A DNA stretch of 64,000 bases. It comes from Sphingobium lactosutens DS20. GTDB taxonomy: Bacteria > Pseudomonadota > Alphaproteobacteria > Sphingomonadales > Sphingomonadaceae. Position numbers and translations under genes: made by a program. Under the pieces are notes generated by a model. It was not told where the DNA came from. It ran no database searches and saw nothing but the letters and a program-made list of their open reading frames with translations. Positions within the stretch are counted from its first letter, which is position 1, and every line of letters begins with the position of its first letter. Shown in pieces: positions 24,261-32,898 of this stretch. The stretch is taken from NCBI RefSeq assembly GCF_000445105.1, contig NZ_ATDP01000104.1, positions 1 to 64,000 on the forward strand. The letters are read 5' to 3'.

Positions 24261-25711
24261 CGCCGCAGCCTGGCGCCGATTGCTGGCGGATCGAACGGGC
24301 CGACAGGGCCAGCGTGGTCATCGACGCGGACACCTATTTCCGCCACGCGCGCGCCGCGATGATGAAGGCGAAGCGCCGCATCATGCTGATCGGGTGGGAT
24401 TTCGACGCCGCGATCAGCCTGGTGCGCGAGGAAGACGCGCATGATGGCGCGCCGACCACGATTGGCGAGTTCATCAGTTGGCTGGTCGATCAGACGCCGG
24501 AGCTGGAAATCTATTTGCTGCGCTGGGACGTGGGCGCGATCAAGGCGATGGCGCGGCCGACTAATTTCTTCACGACGCTCAAATGGATGGCCCATCCGCG
24601 CGTCACCGTGAAGCTGGACAGTCATCATCCGCCCGCCGCCTCGCATCACCAGAAGATCGTGGTCATCGACGATTGCTTCGCCTTTTGCGGCGGCATCGAC
24701 ATGACCGGCGACCGGTGGGACACGCGCCATCATCGCGACGAGGAATATGGCCGGCATCATCCCGACGGGTCGCCCTATGGCCCCTGGCATGATGCGACCA
24801 CTGCGCTTAAAGGCCCGGTGGCCGCGGCCTTGGGCGACCATGCCCGCGCGCGCTGGAAGGGGGCGGGCGGCGACGATCTGGAACCGGTGAAGGGCGCCTA
24901 TGAATGCTGGCCCGAAGCCCTGCCGGTGCAGTTTGAAAATGTCGACGTCGCCATTGCCCGCACCGCTCCCGAAATGGACGATCAGGAAGGCCTGACCGAG
25001 ATTGAGCAGCTCTACCTCAACCAGATCGCGCTGGCGAAGCGGCATGTCTATGCCGAAAGCCAATATTTCGCCTCGCGCCGCATAGCCGAGGCGATCGCGC
25101 GGCGACTGGCCGAGCCGGACGGGCCGGAATTCGTCATCATCAACCCGCAGCAGGCCGATGGCTGGCTGGAAAGTCAGGCGATGGATTCGGCGCGCGCACG
25201 GCTGGTCGAGGCGCTGAAGGCGCGCGATCCGCATGGCCGCCTGCGCCTCTATCACCCCTTCACCCAGCGCGGGGCGCCCATCTATGTCCATGCCAAGATC
25301 CTGATCGTCGACGATCGGCTGATCCGGGTGGGATCGTCAAACATGAACAACCGCTCGCTGCGCCTCGACACCGAATGCGACATCTGCATCGACACCGCGC
25401 TCCCGGCCAATGCAGGGCGGCAACAGACGATCCTGCGCATTCGCGACGACCTGATCGCCGAACATCTCGACCTGCCGCTGGAGCGGGTGGCGGCGGTGAT
25501 CGCCGAACGGGGCCTGATCGCGGGTATCGAGGAACTGCGGCAGAAGCCGGGCCGGACCCTGCGCCCCTACCGGACGCCCGATCTCAACGCGGTGCAGGAA
25601 TGGCTGGCCGACAATGAGGTGCTGGACCCCGAGGGCCCGGAGGAAATGTTCGAACCGATCAGCGAGCGTGGCCTGTTCCGCCGGATGAAGGGCTGGTTCG
25701 GCCGTCCCTAG
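24257..25711 (+). CDS. Phospholipase D-family protein
   Basis: 484 residues starting in an ATGA overlap with ubiA. Two HKD motifs are intact: SHHQKIVVIDDCFAFCGGID in the first half and YVHAKILIVDDRLIRVGSSN in the second, as in phospholipase D and cardiolipin synthase-type phosphatidyltransferases. No N-terminal membrane segments as in classical Cls, so hydrolysis or transphosphatidylation of membrane lipids from the cytosol is likely. Coupling to ubiA is positional. Confidence 0.9.
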   Translation: MTPQPGADCWRIERADRASVVIDADTYFRHARAAMMKAKRRIMLIGWDFDAAISLVREEDAHDGAPTTIGEFISWLVDQTPELEIYLLRWDVGAIKAMARPTNFFTTLKWMAHPRVTVKLDSHHPPAASHHQKIVVIDDCFAFCGGIDMTGDRWDTRHHRDEEYGRHHPDGSPYGPWHDATTALKGPVAAALGDHARARWKGAGGDDLEPVKGAYECWPEALPVQFENVDVAIARTAPEMDDQEGLTEIEQLYLNQIALAKRHVYAESQYFASRRIAEAIARRLAEPDGPEFVIINPQQADGWLESQAMDSARARLVEALKARDPHGRLRLYHPFTQRGAPIYVHAKILIVDDRLIRVGSSNMNNRSLRLDTECDICIDTALPANAGRQQTILRIRDDLIAEHLDLPLERVAAVIAERGLIAGIEELRQKPGRTLRPYRTPDLNAVQEWLADNEVLDPEGPEEMFEPISERGLFRRMKGWFGRP

Positions 25712-25776
25712 GCTTGCGGGCGGTGCCAGGCACCTGCCATCCGGTCAGGCGCCGGCCCGCCCGCATACGATGGTGC

Positions 25777-26484
25777 TCAGCCAGTCTGCGCAAGCCAGGT
25801 CTGGATGACCGACCCGAACATGTCCGGCTGCTCTGCGGGCAGCATATGGCCTGCGCCCTCCACGATATGAAGCGAAGCGCCCGGTATGGCGGCGGCGATG
25901 GCCTGATGCTGTGCGGGCGGGGACCATTGGTCCAACTCGCCGGTCATGACCAGCGTAGGGCATGCCACGGTGGGCAGCAGGTCATCCAGTTCGGGACGAG
26001 ACAGCAGGGCCGTCATCTGGGCCTCATACGTCGCCAAGCCGGCATCGACGCACATGGACTTCAAGGGAGCAAACCAGTCGCTGTCGTTCCGCCGATCGGG
26101 CGCGATCATGGGTGGCAGCCACTGGTCGACCAGCGCCTCGATACCCTGCTGGCGCCCGATATCGAGCAGGGCGAAACGCTTTTCGGCTTCGTTGGGCTGC
26201 ACCGGATGAACGCCTGTGCTTGACAGGATCAGCGCCGAAACCCGCTCTGGCGCCATGCGGATGATCTCCAGGGCGACGCGGCCACCCATGGAATGGCCCA
26301 GCACTGCAAAGCGCGATGGCAGGCGGGACAGGCTGTAGCGCGCCATGTCGGGCAGGCTGTTGGCTCCGCCATAGAAGCCGTCGACGAAAAGCGCATCCGG
26401 CAGAGCCTGGGTGAACATACGCGAATCGCACATCAGTCCAGGCAGGACCGCAAGGTCATCGATCAAGGAAACGGACATCGTCAT
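25777..26484 (-). CDS. Alpha/beta hydrolase at the edge of the catabolic cluster
   Basis: 235 residues. Nucleophile elbow VLGHSMGGRVALE, acid in VMTGELDQWSP and catalytic His in VEGAGHMLPAE fit the classical triad. It resembles lactonase/esterase-type hydrolases such as 3-oxoadipate enol-lactonase relatives, but identity cannot be fixed by eye. It lies 62 bp downstream of the LysR gene on the same strand, so it may belong to that regulator's unit. GAGG precedes the ATG. Confidence 0.82.
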   Translation of the reverse strand: MTMSVSLIDDLAVLPGLMCDSRMFTQALPDALFVDGFYGGANSLPDMARYSLSRLPSRFAVLGHSMGGRVALEIIRMAPERVSALILSSTGVHPVQPNEAEKRFALLDIGRQQGIEALVDQWLPPMIAPDRRNDSDWFAPLKSMCVDAGLATYEAQMTALLSRPELDDLLPTVACPTLVMTGELDQWSPPAQHQAIAAAIPGASLHIVEGAGHMLPAEQPDMFGSVIQTWLAQTG

Positions 26485-26546
26485 GCACCTCTATTGCAAT
26501 ATGCCGGGGTCAGGCGTCGCTGCTTGCACCCAAGCGGGAAGGATGA

Positions 26547-27470
26547 TTACGCCGGCACAGGCCCCGCGTCAGGCGGCATGGACGCGGCCTGCTTGAGTTG
26601 CTGCCGCAGCCAGTTAAGGCCGGGATCGGCTGCGCGCGCCTGATGGTGTTGCATCATTTCCCGCATGGTCGGCAACGGGATGGGGGCGTCAAAGATGGCG
26701 AGCGGCAGAGCCCTGGCCATCACACGGGCCAGCCTTTCATGCATCAGCGCCAGGCGCGTCGTCCCCGGTAACATCCACGCCACCTGGCTGAAAGCGGCGC
26801 ACACGACTTCGATACGGCGGCGATCGCCGCGGCTTCGCAGATGATTTTCGATGAATGTCCCATCGCGCGATACGCTGACGGTGACATGCCCGGCCTGATA
26901 ATAAATATCTGGATCAAGGCCCTTGGCGGTCAAGGGATTGCCGGACCAGCCAACGACCACATGGCGTTCCTCGAACAGGAGTTCGGTCGGGTGCGGACCG
27001 TCCAGAAATTCTTCGGGCGAGATGATGAGGTCGATCTCGCCATCCTCCAGGCGCTCCTTGATGTCGTTGCGCGGCAGGGTGATTTCGATGCGGACATGCG
27101 GCGCGCTTTTCTGCAATTGTTCGATCAATGGCCCGATCAGTACGGTCGTCACGAAATCCGACGCCACGATGCGGAACAGGCGCTGGCTTTCGGCGGGATC
27201 GAACGTCAATCCCCGCGCGATAAGGCCGCGCAAATCGGCAACCAATGTTGAAATTTCCGGCGCCAGCGACAGCGCGGCGGCCGTCGGGATCATTTTTTTG
27301 CCGTGCTGCACCAATATGTCATCGGCAAAGGCCTCGCGCAGCCGTCGCAATGCCGCGCTCATCGCTGACTGGGTGAGGTTGAGCCGCCGGGCCGCGCGGG
27401 TGACGTTGCGTTCCTCGACCAGAATGTCAAACGCGACGAGCAGATTGAGATCGAACCGGTCCAGCCGCAC
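26547..27470 (-). CDS. LysR-family transcriptional regulator
   Basis: 307 residues. N-terminal winged helix DLNLLVAFDILVEERNVTRAARRLNLTQSAMSAALRRLREAF is canonical, followed by a type 2 periplasmic-binding-like effector domain (FRIVASDFVTTVLIGPLIEQL...). GTG start at 27470. It is divergent from the TonB receptor gene, the common arrangement for a LysR activator controlling the facing operon. Overall sequence is of the NodD/PcpR-like subgroup. Effector unknown, presumably an aromatic substrate or intermediate. Confidence 0.9.
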   Translation of the reverse strand: MRLDRFDLNLLVAFDILVEERNVTRAARRLNLTQSAMSAALRRLREAFADDILVQHGKKMIPTAAALSLAPEISTLVADLRGLIARGLTFDPAESQRLFRIVASDFVTTVLIGPLIEQLQKSAPHVRIEITLPRNDIKERLEDGEIDLIISPEEFLDGPHPTELLFEERHVVVGWSGNPLTAKGLDPDIYYQAGHVTVSVSRDGTFIENHLRSRGDRRRIEVVCAAFSQVAWMLPGTTRLALMHERLARVMARALPLAIFDAPIPLPTMREMMQHHQARAADPGLNWLRQQLKQAASMPPDAGPVPA

Positions 27471-27579
27471 CTATCATCACTCTCATTTGTCATTATTGAA
27501 ACATACCATGCATTTTACATCTTTTTTGGTTCATGTCACCTCCTGTCTCAACTGACACAGATCAGATGGGAGGACCTGA
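27471..27579. promoter_or_regulatory. Divergent promoter region of LysR regulator and TonB receptor operon
   Basis: 109 AT-richer bases. TGTCA (27534-27538) and TGACA (27553-27557) form an inverted pair, and TGTCATTATTGAAACA near 27489 fits the T-N11-A LysR pattern. GGGAGG precedes the receptor start. Which site the regulator binds is not certain. Confidence 0.45.
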
Positions 27580-29871
27580 ATGAAACGGATTATATTGGGT
27601 GCCACGATGTTGAGCGGTTTCTTTGTCCCGCAGGGGGCCAGCGCTCAGGCGGAGGATGCTCAGGCGGACAATGGCGGCCTCACCGAAATCATCGTGACCG
27701 CACAGCGCCGGGAGGAAAGCCTGCAAAAGGCCGCGATCGCGGTGACGGCTGTAACGGGCGGCGATCTGGTCCGTTCCGGCATCACCGAAACGGCCAATCT
27801 TGGCAAGCTGGTGCCCGCGCTGGTGGTCCAGCCGACAGGTGGCACGACCAGTTTCTTCCTGCGCGGCGTCGGGACCAATTCGCAGAACAGCTTTTCCGAA
27901 AACGCCATCGCCTTCAATTTCAACGGCGTCTATGTCGGTCGCCCGACCGCGCCTGCCGGCGTTTTCTACGACCTGGAACGGGTCGAGGTGGTCAAGGGGC
28001 CGCAAGGCACGCTTTATGGCCGCAACGCGACCGGCGGCGCGATCAACGTGCTGCCCAAAAAGCCGGTGCTTGGCCGTTTTTCGGCCGAGGGGATCGCCGA
28101 ATATGGCAATTATGACAGCAAGAAGGGGTTTCTGGCCGTCAACGTGCCGATCGGCGACACGGCCGCCCTGCGCGTCGCGGGCCAGATTGTCGACCGTGAC
28201 GGCTATATTTCCGATGGCTATGACGACGACAAGGGCGAGGCCGTTCGCGCTTCCTTCCTGCTGAAGCCTTCGGATCTGTGGTCGATCACCTTTGTCGGCG
28301 ATTTTTATCACCAGGGCGGCAAGGGCGCTGGCGCGGTGCTGCTGCCCAATGGCAGCTTTGCCGTTCCTTCGCTGGAAGACCGCGTCAGCGTGTCCGATCC
28401 GCGCGCCATCGCGGCGATCAACGGCTATGCCTCGACCCTGTTCGCGCCGCCCTTCTGCGCTGGCGGGTTCATCGCGAGCGGCTGCATAGAGAATGCCGGG
28501 ACGGACGGATATCTGGACAATAAATTCTACGGCCTGAGCGCGCAGATCGAAGGCGATATGGATTTCGCCACGCTCACCGTCATTCCCGCATGGCGCAAGT
28601 CAAAGGCGAACTTCCGCACCTATCTTCCCGGCTTCCGCGGCGAAATCCGGGATGACGCGGAACAGATGTCGCTGGAAGCGCGACTGACGTCGGCCAATGA
28701 TCAACGGCTGCGCTATGTGCTGGGCGCTTTCTTCTTCAACGAAGAGCAGGATACGCTGAATTATTTCCGGCAGGGCCGGTTGTCGACGACGCGCTTCGCG
28801 CCGTTGCTCAAGACGCAGAGCCTGGCCGCCTTTGGCCAGCTCACCTTCGATCTTACCGACAGCCTGCGCCTGATCGGCGGTGGCCGCTACACGCGCGAAG
28901 ACAAGTCGCAACTGACCGCATCGGTGTCGGGCGGCTTGCCAAGGCAGGTTGATCCGCCGCTCGGCGCGCCGATCACCGGCGACCTGACCTTCACCAAATT
29001 CACCTGGAAGGCGGGCGTGGAATATGACGCGGGGCCAGCTTCCCTGCTCTATGCCAATGTCGCGACCGGCTTCAAATCGGGCGGCTTTTTCGTAGCGTCC
29101 CCGCCCAATAACAGCTTCGCGCCCGAAACGCTGACGGCCTACACGCTGGGCGCCAAAAATCGGTTCTTCGGCAACAAGCTGCAACTCAACATCGAAGCCT
29201 TTTACTGGAACTACAAGGATCAGCAGGTGACGTTCGTCGGCGGCGTGCAGACCGGGGACGGCATTTTCGCGCAAGGGTCGCTCACCACCAATGCGGGCAA
29301 GTCGCGCATTTACGGCGCGGAAATCGACGCGCGCTTCGCGCCCACCCGCGACGACCTTTTCACCGCCAACCTGCAATATCTGAACGGCAAATATAAGAGC
29401 CTTCAGACCGCCAACTTCTCGCCCACCGGCGCACCGGTCAGCACTGGCTGCACGGTTACGGGTTCCAGGCTTGCCAATCCCGGCATCAACAGCGCGCGCT
29501 TCTACGACATCGACTGTTCGGGCAAGCCGACCGTCAATTCACCCAAATGGGCGCTCAACATCGGTTATCAGCACAGTTTCCAACTGGGCGGCGACATGGC
29601 GCTGACCGCTGGCGTGCGCTCCAACATCGAAAGCAGCCGGTTCATGAACGCCAATTTCCGTCCAGAAGAAAAGCAGGGCAGCTTCATGATGTCCGACGCC
29701 TTCCTGACCCTGCAAGGCCCGCAGGAAAAATGGAACGTGACCGCCTTCATCAATAATATCGAGGATAAGGAAGTGCTCGCCCGCGCCGGCACGCGTCCCA
29801 TTCTCGATTTTCCGGTGGGCACATTGCGCCCGCCCCGCACCTATGGCGTGCGCCTGGGGTTCAGCCTGTGA
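27580..29871 (+). CDS. TonB-dependent outer-membrane receptor
   Basis: 763 residues. Signal peptide MKRIILGATMLSGFFVPQGASAQA, TonB box EIIVTAQRR, plug domain (FYDLERVEVVKGPQGTLYGRNATGGAINVLPKKP) and a long beta-barrel ending in LRPPRTYGVRLGFSL with terminal aromatic-hydrophobic pattern. It belongs to the large sphingomonad receptor class that often imports aromatic or other organic substrates rather than siderophores. Strong GGGAGG ribosome-binding site. First gene of the plus-strand catabolic run; next gene overlaps its stop (GTGA). Confidence 0.93.
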   Translation: MKRIILGATMLSGFFVPQGASAQAEDAQADNGGLTEIIVTAQRREESLQKAAIAVTAVTGGDLVRSGITETANLGKLVPALVVQPTGGTTSFFLRGVGTNSQNSFSENAIAFNFNGVYVGRPTAPAGVFYDLERVEVVKGPQGTLYGRNATGGAINVLPKKPVLGRFSAEGIAEYGNYDSKKGFLAVNVPIGDTAALRVAGQIVDRDGYISDGYDDDKGEAVRASFLLKPSDLWSITFVGDFYHQGGKGAGAVLLPNGSFAVPSLEDRVSVSDPRAIAAINGYASTLFAPPFCAGGFIASGCIENAGTDGYLDNKFYGLSAQIEGDMDFATLTVIPAWRKSKANFRTYLPGFRGEIRDDAEQMSLEARLTSANDQRLRYVLGAFFFNEEQDTLNYFRQGRLSTTRFAPLLKTQSLAAFGQLTFDLTDSLRLIGGGRYTREDKSQLTASVSGGLPRQVDPPLGAPITGDLTFTKFTWKAGVEYDAGPASLLYANVATGFKSGGFFVASPPNNSFAPETLTAYTLGAKNRFFGNKLQLNIEAFYWNYKDQQVTFVGGVQTGDGIFAQGSLTTNAGKSRIYGAEIDARFAPTRDDLFTANLQYLNGKYKSLQTANFSPTGAPVSTGCTVTGSRLANPGINSARFYDIDCSGKPTVNSPKWALNIGYQHSFQLGGDMALTAGVRSNIESSRFMNANFRPEEKQGSFMMSDAFLTLQGPQEKWNVTAFINNIEDKEVLARAGTRPILDFPVGTLRPPRTYGVRLGFSL

Positions 29872-30836
29872 TCCGCACTGTTCGTCTGGTCGTCGCCTTG
29901 CTGCTGTCCGCATCGCTGCCAGCGCAGGCGGCGACCGCGCCCGTAGCGTCGCAGTTCATCACCCTGGGCACCATGGGTGGTCCGGTGCCCGATGGCCAGC
30001 GGTCGCAACCGGCCAACGCGATCGTGCGGGGGGATCGCGTCTATCTGGTGGATGCTGGCGATGGCGCGGTCGAGCAACTGGGTCGCGCCGGCATCCCGCT
30101 GAACAGGGTGCGCGCGCTTTTCATAAGCCATCTGCATGTCGACCATGTCGGCGGCGTGTCCGCCATATTGGGGCTGCGCAACCAGACCGAAGCGCGTGAG
30201 GTTCTGACGATTTACGGGCCGCCTGGAACACAGGAGATGGTTGCTGGCCTTGTCGCCGCGCTCCAGCCTTCGGCGAAGGCTGGCTATGGCATCGTCGGCA
30301 GGCCTTGGGCGCCGCCTGAAAGCCTGGTCAAGGTTGTCGAACTGGCTGACGGCCAGACCATCGGCGTCGATGACTTCACGGTCCGCGTGGCGCAAAACAC
30401 CCATTATGACTTCCCGCCCGGCAGCGCGGAGGACAAGGCCTTCAAATCCTACGCTTATCGCTTTGATATGCCGGACCGTTCGATTGCCTATACTGGCGAC
30501 ACAGGACCTAGCGCCAAGGTGGAGGCGCTGGCGAAGGACGCTGATCTGCTGGTAAGCGAAATGATCGACATCGACGCTACGCTGGACCGTGTGGCGCATG
30601 TCAGTCCCAACATGCCAGCCGCGGTCAAGGCGACCATGACCCAGCATCTTACCACGCATCACCTTACGCCGCAGGCGGTCGGGGAACTGGCCGCACGCGC
30701 CGGGGTGAAGGCAGTCGTGGTCACGCATCTGGCGGGCGGCGCGCCCAACGACAGCCGGCTGAACGCCTATCAATCGACCATTCACCAAAGCTTCAAGGGG
30801 CCGGTCACGATCGCCAAGGATCTGGACCGCTTTTAA
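29868..30836 (+). CDS. Exported metallo-beta-lactamase-fold hydrolase
   Basis: 322 residues from a GTG overlapping the receptor stop. Signal peptide TVRLVVALLLSASLPAQAATA points to the periplasm. Metal motif FISHLHVDHVGG, then TGDTGPSAKVEALAKDADLLVSE and KAVVVTHLAGG complete the dinuclear site. Layout resembles tRNase Z/arylsulfatase-like MBL hydrolases and some lactonases. Coupling to a TonB receptor suggests that it hydrolyses the imported compound in the periplasm before uptake. Confidence 0.85.
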   Translation: MIRTVRLVVALLLSASLPAQAATAPVASQFITLGTMGGPVPDGQRSQPANAIVRGDRVYLVDAGDGAVEQLGRAGIPLNRVRALFISHLHVDHVGGVSAILGLRNQTEAREVLTIYGPPGTQEMVAGLVAALQPSAKAGYGIVGRPWAPPESLVKVVELADGQTIGVDDFTVRVAQNTHYDFPPGSAEDKAFKSYAYRFDMPDRSIAYTGDTGPSAKVEALAKDADLLVSEMIDIDATLDRVAHVSPNMPAAVKATMTQHLTTHHLTPQAVGELAARAGVKAVVVTHLAGGAPNDSRLNAYQSTIHQSFKGPVTIAKDLDRF

Positions 30837-30864
30837 TCCTCTCGTTCTGGAAGACGCATCCCTC

Positions 30865-31980
30865 ATGGAAAAGGCTACTATCCTGATTATCGGCGGCGGC
30901 ATTGGCGGCCTGACGTCCGCCATCGCGCTGCGCCGACACGGTTTTGACGTCACCGTCATCGAACGCGACCCCAACTGGTCGGTCTATGGCGTCGGCATCA
31001 TTCAGCAGTCCAATGTCCTGCGCGCCATGCATCATCTCGACCTGCTCGATGAATATGTCGCCGCCGGCGCGGGCTTTGACACGGTCGAAGTCTTCGCCCC
31101 CGATGGCACCAAGGTGGCGCGCGTGCCGTCGCCCAGGCTCGTGGAAGGCTATCCTGCCAATATGGGCGTGGGCCGCCCTGCGCTGCACAAGGTGCTGGGT
31201 GATCGCACGATTGCAGCCGGCGCGACCGTCAAGCTGGGCGTGACAGCGACCAGCATCAATGATCAGGGCGATGGCGTCGCTGTCGAATTTTCCGACGGGT
31301 CGAGCGGACGGTTCGACATCGTGATCGGCGCCGACGGCGTCTATTCGCAGACCCGCTCCACGATTTTCCCCGACGCGCCCAAGCCCGAATTCACCGGCCA
31401 GTCGGTGTGGCGCTACAATCTGCCCCGTCGCGAGGGCATGGATTCGCTCCAGGCCTATAACGGGCCGATCGGGGTCGGGCTGGTGCCGATCTCCAACGAT
31501 CTCATGTATATGTTCGTGACCACGCCGGAACCGGGAAATCCCTGGTATGACCGTGACAATCTGGCAGCGACGATGCGGGAGAAGATCGCGAATTGCTCCC
31601 CGGCCATTCGCGCGCTGGGCGAAGACATCACCGACAATGACGGCGTCGTCTACCGCCCGCTCGAAGCGCTGATGGTGCATGGACCATGGCACAAGGGGCG
31701 CGTCGTCCTGCTCGGCGATGCGCTGCATGCGACCACGCCGCATCTGGGGCAGGGCGCCGGGATGGCGATCGAAGACAGCATCGTGCTGGCGGAAGAACTG
31801 GCGAAGGCGGATACGCCCGAAGCCGCCTTCACCGCCTATCGCGATCGGCGTTACGAGCGGTGCCGCTATATCGTCGAACAATCGCTCGCCATCTGCATGG
31901 GCCAGCTCGGCAAGGGGCCGGCCGTCGACAATCACAAGGCCACCGCGGAAATGTTCGCGATGGTTTCCCAGCCTATCTGA
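30865..31980 (+). CDS. FAD-dependent aromatic monooxygenase
   Basis: 371 residues of the p-hydroxybenzoate hydroxylase class. FAD-binding GGGIGGLTSAIALRRHG near the N-terminus, the DG motif VIGADGVYSQTR around residue 160, and GD motif VVLLGDALHATTPHLGQGAGMAIED around residue 280. Such enzymes hydroxylate phenols or hydroxypyridines using NAD(P)H and O2. Placed directly before a ring-cleavage-type dioxygenase, it probably makes the dihydroxy substrate for it. Confidence 0.9.
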   Translation: MEKATILIIGGGIGGLTSAIALRRHGFDVTVIERDPNWSVYGVGIIQQSNVLRAMHHLDLLDEYVAAGAGFDTVEVFAPDGTKVARVPSPRLVEGYPANMGVGRPALHKVLGDRTIAAGATVKLGVTATSINDQGDGVAVEFSDGSSGRFDIVIGADGVYSQTRSTIFPDAPKPEFTGQSVWRYNLPRREGMDSLQAYNGPIGVGLVPISNDLMYMFVTTPEPGNPWYDRDNLAATMREKIANCSPAIRALGEDITDNDGVVYRPLEALMVHGPWHKGRVVLLGDALHATTPHLGQGAGMAIEDSIVLAEELAKADTPEAAFTAYRDRRYERCRYIVEQSLAICMGQLGKGPAVDNHKATAEMFAMVSQPI

Positions 31981-31991
31981 AGGAATCTGTC

Positions 31992-32894
31992 ATGAGCCGT
32001 GTTACGGAAATTCGTTATGTGGGCTATGCCTTGCCCGATCTGGAGGCGGAGCGCGCATTCTATGCCGACCAGTGGAAACTGGTGGAAGCGGGCGAAAAGG
32101 ACGGAATGGTCTATTTCGCGGCCGATGGCGGCGCGGAAAATTATGTCGTTCGGCTGCGCCAGGCCGATGAACAGCGGATCGACGTGATCGCGCTGGCGGC
32201 CGACACCCGCGCTGATGTCGACGCGCTGCACGACAAGGTTGCGGCATCGGGCTGCAAGATCATCTTCGCACCCAAGGATCTCGACACGCTGGGCGGCGGC
32301 TATGGTTTCCGCTTCTTTTCACCCGATGGCCTGCCGTTTGAAGTGTCGTGCGACGTCCATGTCCGCGTCCCGCGCCAGCTCGAACGCTGGGAGGGCATCC
32401 CGCAGAAAATCAGCCATATCGTGCTGCATTCGCCCGATCATAAGGCGCTGGCGGATTGGTTCTGCGACGTGCTGGGTTTCAAGATTTCGGACTGGCTTGG
32501 CGATTTCATGGGGTTCCTGCGCTGCAATTCGGCGCATCACCGCCTGGCTGTGCTGCCCGGACCGCCCTGCCTCAACCATGTCGCCTACGACATGCTGAGC
32601 GTCGATGACATGATGGTCGGCATCAATCGCCTGCGCCAGAAGGGCACCGATATCCGCTGGGGTCCCGGTCGGCATACGGCGGGCAACAACACGTTCAGCT
32701 ATTTCACGACGCCGGCGGGCTTTGCGGTCGAATATACGTCGGAACTGGAGGAAGTGGATTTCGAAACGCATGAGGCCAAGGTGCATGTGCCCGGCCCCAA
32801 GGTCATGGATCAGTGGGGCGTTGGCGTAGGCGGCCCGCAGACCATGCCGCATCCGGAGGCCGACAAGGGCCTGTTCCAGGCGGTGGAGGTTTAA
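31992..32894 (+). CDS. Extradiol-type VOC-family dioxygenase
   Basis: 300 residues with two VOC modules: an N-terminal one (YVGYALPDLEAERAFYADQWKLVE) and a C-terminal catalytic one with metal ligands His in ISHIVLHSPD, His in LNHVAYDM and Glu in GFAVEYTSE, the 2-His-1-carboxylate set of type I extradiol dioxygenases. It would open a catechol-like ring by meta cleavage using Fe(II) or Mn(II). GAAGGA precedes the ATG. Eleven bases after the monooxygenase. Confidence 0.88.
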   Translation: MSRVTEIRYVGYALPDLEAERAFYADQWKLVEAGEKDGMVYFAADGGAENYVVRLRQADEQRIDVIALAADTRADVDALHDKVAASGCKIIFAPKDLDTLGGGYGFRFFSPDGLPFEVSCDVHVRVPRQLERWEGIPQKISHIVLHSPDHKALADWFCDVLGFKISDWLGDFMGFLRCNSAHHRLAVLPGPPCLNHVAYDMLSVDDMMVGINRLRQKGTDIRWGPGRHTAGNNTFSYFTTPAGFAVEYTSELEEVDFETHEAKVHVPGPKVMDQWGVGVGGPQTMPHPEADKGLFQAVEV

Positions 32895-32898
32895 GCCC

